A stretch of 28,870 nt of DNA from an uncultured Eubacteriales bacterium (GTDB taxonomy: Bacteria > Bacillota > Clostridia > TANB77 > CAG-508). The stretch lies in contig CACWHO010000002.1 of assembly GCA_902760765.1 (NCBI GenBank), positions 1 through 28,870 on the forward strand, read 5' to 3'. Below the pieces are notes generated by a model. It did no database searches. It was not told the DNA's origin and worked only from the letters and a program-made list of their open reading frames with translations. Each line of letters starts with the position of its first letter. The first letter of the stretch is position 1. Shown one piece after another: positions 25,681-28,870 of the stretch. A program made the position numbers and the translations under genes.

Positions 25681-25700
25681 AAATTTTTTCGAAAAAATTT
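25681..25700. promoter_or_regulatory. 20-bp perfect palindrome in the sortase operon leader
   Basis: AAATTTTTTCGAAAAAATTT is its own reverse complement over all 20 positions. It lies downstream of the predicted transcription start and 41 bp before the ATG at 25742. It could be a repressor site acting as a roadblock, or fold in RNA. It is not followed by a T-run. Confidence 0.5.
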
Positions 25701-25741
25701 ATCCAAAAACAATTTAAATTAAAGGTTGGTGAAGATTATGA

Positions 25742-26407
25742 ATGATTAGGTTTACCAATAGATATCTTAATATTGTTAGTCTCATTTTTACAATAATTAT
25801 ATTTTTAATTATAAATAAAACAAACCTTCTAAATTATAATAAAAGATTTGATTCACTCCTAAACTCAAAATTATTTAAAAGAAATTCATTTATTGTAGAA
25901 ACAAATTCAAACAATATTAATAAAGATACTGATGATAAACAAAACAATGTTACACAAGACAAAACAAATCAAACTACAAATGATAAAAGAAAAAATACAG
26001 ATGAAAAATCTGATAAAAACACATGGAAATTAAATATTCCAAAAATAGATTTAACAGCAGAAATAAAAGAGGGAACATCAAAAGAAATTATGGAAAATTA
26101 TATTGGACATTTTACAGAAACTTCTAAAACAACTGGAAACATTGGACTTGCTGCACATAATAGGGGATATACAAAAAATTATTTTTCTAGAATAAACGAA
26201 TTAAGAGAAGGTGATGAAATAAATTACGAGTATAAAGGATTTAAAAAAACGTATTTAGTATATAGAAATATAATTATAAATGATACAGATTGGAGCAATT
26301 TAGAAGAAAACAAAAAGAATATAATTACATTAATTACATGTGTAAAAAACGAACCATCATATAGAAGGTGTGTTCAAGCAATTGAAAAAGGAGGAGATAA
26401 TAATTAA
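25742..26407 (+). CDS. Class D-like sortase, probably dedicated to the downstream surface protein
   Basis: ATG 25742 follows GGTGA with 9-nt spacing. The 221-residue product has one N-terminal membrane segment (about 9-25). A long N, T, D and K-rich stalk follows (50-95), then a compact sortase domain with H139 (AAHNRGY), C200 (TLITC) and R208 (YRRCVQA), all intact. It differs clearly from the sortase at 16275. Its stop codon (26405-26407) overlaps the proposed initiation codon of an LPxTG protein by one base. Such pairing is typical of a sortase and its own substrate. The promoter carries several possible regulator sites, so expression is probably conditional. Confidence 0.92.
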   Translation: MIRFTNRYLNIVSLIFTIIIFLIINKTNLLNYNKRFDSLLNSKLFKRNSFIVETNSNNINKDTDDKQNNVTQDKTNQTTNDKRKNTDEKSDKNTWKLNIPKIDLTAEIKEGTSKEIMENYIGHFTETSKTTGNIGLAAHNRGYTKNYFSRINELREGDEINYEYKGFKKTYLVYRNIIINDTDWSNLEENKKNIITLITCVKNEPSYRRCVQAIEKGGDNN

Positions 26408-27854
26408 AAAAGTAACTAAAGTTTTAATGGCAATAACAAGTTTTTTACTATTAAATTTATCAATAATAGGAAATCAAGCAAATGCTACATTTATACAATC
26501 TGCTGAACTATCATCTGGAGGAGATTGTGGAAGTTTATTAACATACAAAGGAGTTCCAAGAATATGCAAATTTGCACAATATACAGACAATGGGAAAGTG
26601 TATCCGGTGTATTGTTTAGACAAAACAAAACATGGTGTTGGAGATACACCATCATATAAAGTTATAATACAAGGAAAGGTAACAGATGTTAAATTATGGA
26701 GAATAGTAACAAATGGATATCCATATAGAACACCAGCAGAACTTGGATGTGCAAATAAAGAAGAAGCATTCCAAGCAACAAAACAAGCAATATATTGCTA
26801 TATACATAATAATAACCCAAAAGATTATGGTGCGATTGGTGTTGCTGGACAAAGAGCACTAAATGCATTAAATAAAATCTTAAATGATGCAAATAAAAGT
26901 ACAGAGGTACCAGTTTCAAATATCGTAAATATTGTAAAAGAAAGTGATAAATTTGATATTGATAATATACAAAAAGACTATGTATCAAAAGTATATTCTG
27001 TAAAGGCAAAAGCAGATATATTAGATTATGTTCCAGAAATATTAACAACAACAGATTTACCAGAAGAAATAAAAATTGTATCAGTAGATAATAAAGAAAA
27101 ACAAAAATTTACAAATAGTGAAAAATTTAAAATTTTAATTCCAATAAAAAATCTAACAAAAGATTTTGATTTTAAAATTCAAGTAAAAACTCAAATAAAA
27201 AGTAAACCAGTTTTATATGGAAAGTCAGAAGATCCAAGCTTCCAAGATGTAGCAGTTGTTACATCAATATATGAAGATGCACAAGGATTAGCACAAGATA
27301 AAGTGTTTAAAAATGAAACAAAAATAAAAATAATTAAACAAGACAAAGAAACAAAAGCAAGATTAGAAAATGTAGAGTTTAATATTTTAGACAAAGATAA
27401 AAAAGTTATTTTTGCAAATTTAAAAACAAATAAAAATGGTGAAATTAATTTAGAGAATTTTATTCCAGGTAAATATTTTATTCAGGAAACAAATCCATTA
27501 GATGGATATTTAAGTAATAATGAATTACTAGAATTCAATGTTAATTTAAACGAAAAATTAACAGTTACAATTGATAATTTGTTTGAAAAAAAGCCTGATA
27601 TAGTTCCAACAATAAGAAATATTAATCAAACAGTAGATAATAATCCAGAAGATGAACCAATAAAAGAAACAAGTGAAAATAATATAAAAGAAACATTAGA
27701 TAATAATTTAGAAAAAGAACCAGTTAAAGAAGAAACAGAAAATAACATAGAAAAAACGTTAAATAATATACCAGAAGAAGAACCTACTAAAAAAGTATCA
27801 GAAAATAATATTTCAAAAACAATTGTAAGAAAACTACCTGTTACAGGAATGTAA
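26403..27854 (+). CDS. LPxTG surface protein with thioester-like and Cna-B domains, lacking a membrane anchor
   Basis: A secreted adhesin-like protein. AAGGAGGAG (26388-26396) points to initiation near 26397-26403, but only ATA, ATA and ATT codons lie there. ATT 26403 (8 nt) gives the signal peptide KKVTKVLMAITSFLLL...QANA with cleavage after about residue 28. The ATG at 26427 would lose its positive residues. Residues about 30-160 resemble a thioester domain: C71 in VYCLD and the helix EAFQATKQAIYCY. Next is a poorly defined beta-rich part, then a Cna-B/SpaA domain (about 310-400; KIIKQDKETKARLENVEF, YFIQET with the usual Glu). Three 21-residue repeats follow. The protein ends at KLPVTGM with neither hydrophobic segment nor basic tail, so ordinary sortase anchoring should fail. 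It overlaps the sortase gene upstream. Confidence 0.88.
   Translation: MKKVTKVLMAITSFLLLNLSIIGNQANATFIQSAELSSGGDCGSLLTYKGVPRICKFAQYTDNGKVYPVYCLDKTKHGVGDTPSYKVIIQGKVTDVKLWRIVTNGYPYRTPAELGCANKEEAFQATKQAIYCYIHNNNPKDYGAIGVAGQRALNALNKILNDANKSTEVPVSNIVNIVKESDKFDIDNIQKDYVSKVYSVKAKADILDYVPEILTTTDLPEEIKIVSVDNKEKQKFTNSEKFKILIPIKNLTKDFDFKIQVKTQIKSKPVLYGKSEDPSFQDVAVVTSIYEDAQGLAQDKVFKNETKIKIIKQDKETKARLENVEFNILDKDKKVIFANLKTNKNGEINLENFIPGKYFIQETNPLDGYLSNNELLEFNVNLNEKLTVTIDNLFEKKPDIVPTIRNINQTVDNNPEDEPIKETSENNIKETLDNNLEKEPVKEETENNIEKTLNNIPEEEPTKKVSENNISKTIVRKLPVTGM
27618..27806 (+). repeat. Three 63-bp in-frame tandem repeats in the surface protein
   Basis: The units are 27618-27680, 27681-27743 and 27744-27806, each encoding 21 residues. 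The pattern is NI-x-x-T-(V/L)-(D/N)-N-x-(P/L)-E-x-E-P-x-K-x-x-x-E-N. A fourth partial unit (NISKT) leads into LPVTG. They form an acidic, proline-containing stalk. Identity is moderate, so the array is old rather than freshly expanded. Confidence 0.85.
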
Positions 27855-27865
27855 AATTAAAAATA

Positions 27866-27914
27866 GTGAACTGAAATTAATATATTATAAGAATAATACA
27901 TTAATTTACTTCAC
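27866..27914 (+). terminator. Imperfect hairpin after the surface protein gene, possible weak terminator
   Basis: GTGAACTGAAATTAAT (27866-27881) pairs with ATTAATTTACTTCAC (27900-27914): 14 pairs, with one C-C mismatch and one bulged G. The loop is 18 nt. The following ATTATTTACAAG is only moderately T-rich, so termination may be partial. Confidence 0.4.
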
Positions 27915-27944
27915 ATTATTTACAAGTAAATAAAAATAAATTTA

Positions 27945-27986
27945 TTGACTTTTCTTATTGAAAAAAATTATAAAACAAAGTATAAT
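27945..27986 (+). promoter_or_regulatory. Two overlapping promoters of the WG-repeat gene
   Basis: TTGAAA (27958-27963), 17 bp, and perfect TATAAT (27981-27986) form the better pair. TTGACT (27945-27950), 18 bp, and TATAAA (27969-27974) form a second. The ribosome binding site AAGGAG follows at 27998-28003. Confidence 0.7.
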
Positions 27987-28013
27987 TGAAAAAGTAAAAG
28001 GAGAAAAGTTAAT

Positions 28014-28870
28014 ATGAAAAAAAGAAATATAATAATTACAACAATAATAATAATTATTTTAGCAATTGTAGTGGTTTTCTTATATAAAATTATTAATGAA
28101 AAAAATAAGACGTTTCAAATTGAAAAAGTAGAAAATTATAAATATTTTTTAATAAGTGAAAATGAAAAATTTGGTGTAATAGATGAAAACGGAAATAAAA
28201 TAATTGATGCAAAATACTTGAACATCAAAATTCCAAATCCAGAAAAGCCAGTATTTGTTTGCTATGAAAATAATGTTACAAAAATTTTAAATGAAAAAGA
28301 AGAACAATTATTTACAGAATATGATTCAGTAGAACCATTAAGATTAAAAAACATTTCAAGTGATTTAATGTATGAAAAAAGTATTTTAAAATACAGCAAA
28401 AATGGTAAATATGGATTGATTGATTTTAATGGAAAGAAAATAACCAATGCAATCTATGAAGAAATAGATACGCTTCAATATAAAGAAGGAGAGTTATTAG
28501 TAAAGCAAAATGGTAAATATGGTATTATAAATATAAAAGGTACAAAGATAATAAAACCAAACTATGATACTATAGAAGCTGACCAATTTTACGAAAAAGA
28601 CTCTGGATATAAAAATGATGGTTATATTGTAAGTAAAACTACTGATGAAGGCTATAGATATGGCTATGTAGACAATAATGGAAAAGAAATAGTTAGTACA
28701 AAATATAATGATTTATCTAGAATAAATGAAATTAGTGGAAATGATATATACAATATATGTGCTGAAAATGGCAAATATGGTTTGTTGAAGAATGGAAAAA
28801 TTGTTATATCTAATGAATATCAGTCATTAATGTATTCAGAGAGTAATAATACTTTAATTGCAAAAAAAGG
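28014..28870 (+). CDS. WG-repeat membrane-anchored protein, cut by the window end
   Basis: The ATG 28014 follows AAGGAG; 285 codons are visible and the frame is still open at the window edge. A lysine/arginine start and a strongly hydrophobic segment (about residues 5-24, rich in I and T, no cysteine lipobox) indicate an N-terminal membrane anchor with the rest outside. The outer part is built of WG-type beta repeats with the pattern (F/Y)G-(V/L/I/Y)-(I/V/L)-(D/N)-x-x-G-x-(K/E)-(I/E)-I: FGVIDENGNKII, YGLIDFNGKKIT, YGIINIKGTKII, YGYVDNNGKEIV and YGLLKNGKIVI. This repeat is widespread in clostridial envelope proteins; no enzymatic role is known to me. It has its own promoters, so it is probably a separate unit from the sortase operon. 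Confidence 0.88.
   Translation, partial: MKKRNIIITTIIIIILAIVVVFLYKIINEKNKTFQIEKVENYKYFLISENEKFGVIDENGNKIIDAKYLNIKIPNPEKPVFVCYENNVTKILNEKEEQLFTEYDSVEPLRLKNISSDLMYEKSILKYSKNGKYGLIDFNGKKITNAIYEEIDTLQYKEGELLVKQNGKYGIINIKGTKIIKPNYDTIEADQFYEKDSGYKNDGYIVSKTTDEGYRYGYVDNNGKEIVSTKYNDLSRINEISGNDIYNICAENGKYGLLKNGKIVISNEYQSLMYSESNNTLIAKK

Noticed and set aside
1..28870. CRISPR arrays, tRNA/rRNA genes, insertion sequences, attachment sites, replication origin
   Set aside because: No spaced identical repeats, cloverleaf-like or CCA-ending segments, transposase motifs or DnaA-box clusters were seen on reading the intergenic regions of both strands.

Overview
The window is a strongly AT-rich bacterial chromosome segment of Clostridia type. 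Supporting signs are ordinary Gram-positive promoters and AGGAGG-type ribosome binding sites, TTG/GTG/ATG starts, a dnaG-rpoD pair, a class B penicillin-binding protein with PASTA domains, two class D-like sortases with an LPxTG surface protein, and a promoter matching the sigma-H (sporulation-initiation) consensus in front of dnaG. TGA is used as a stop (comM, dprA), so the standard bacterial code applies. No phage, IS, CRISPR, tRNA or rRNA gene was seen, and no gene-free stretch exceeds 300 bases (the longest are about 210 and 190).

Layout. Positions 1-1170 hold two divergent unknown genes. Positions 1250-9080 hold one huge broken gene for a GT84/GH94 beta-1,2-glucan synthase, split into four pieces by two +1 shifts and one deletion. 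It is headed by a hairpin that looks like a terminator and also buries the ribosome binding site. Positions 9195-9941 hold an orphan OmpR-type response regulator. Positions 9942-10152 hold a perfect consensus promoter with no reading frame behind it, a candidate small RNA, and a shared hairpin/terminator. Positions 10153-12381 (minus strand) hold a PASTA penicillin-binding protein. Positions 12477-15227 hold the comM-dprA-yraN operon (DNA uptake and processing). Then come rsmA, a sortase, a convergent XRE regulator, an unknown charged protein, dnaG, rpoD, an MscS-type channel, a response regulator/histidine kinase pair, a second sortase with its likely substrate, and a WG-repeat membrane protein cut by the window edge.

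How it fits together. Most of the window is housekeeping (replication primase, primary sigma factor, rRNA methylation) mixed with cell-surface functions. The right end reads as a surface module: a two-component system, then a regulated promoter, a sortase and a thioester/Cna-B type protein. The protein's sorting signal stops right after LPVTG, with no membrane segment, and its best start codon is ATT rather than ATG. The most unusual regulatory signal is a 38-bp element with tandem TCGA-type units 10 bp apart. It occurs both before the sortase promoter and before the orphan small-RNA promoter (27 of 38 positions identical by hand alignment). It suggests a common regulator, either an OmpR-type response regulator or Spo0A. 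All similarities are read by eye from the sequence and family knowledge; no search was run.
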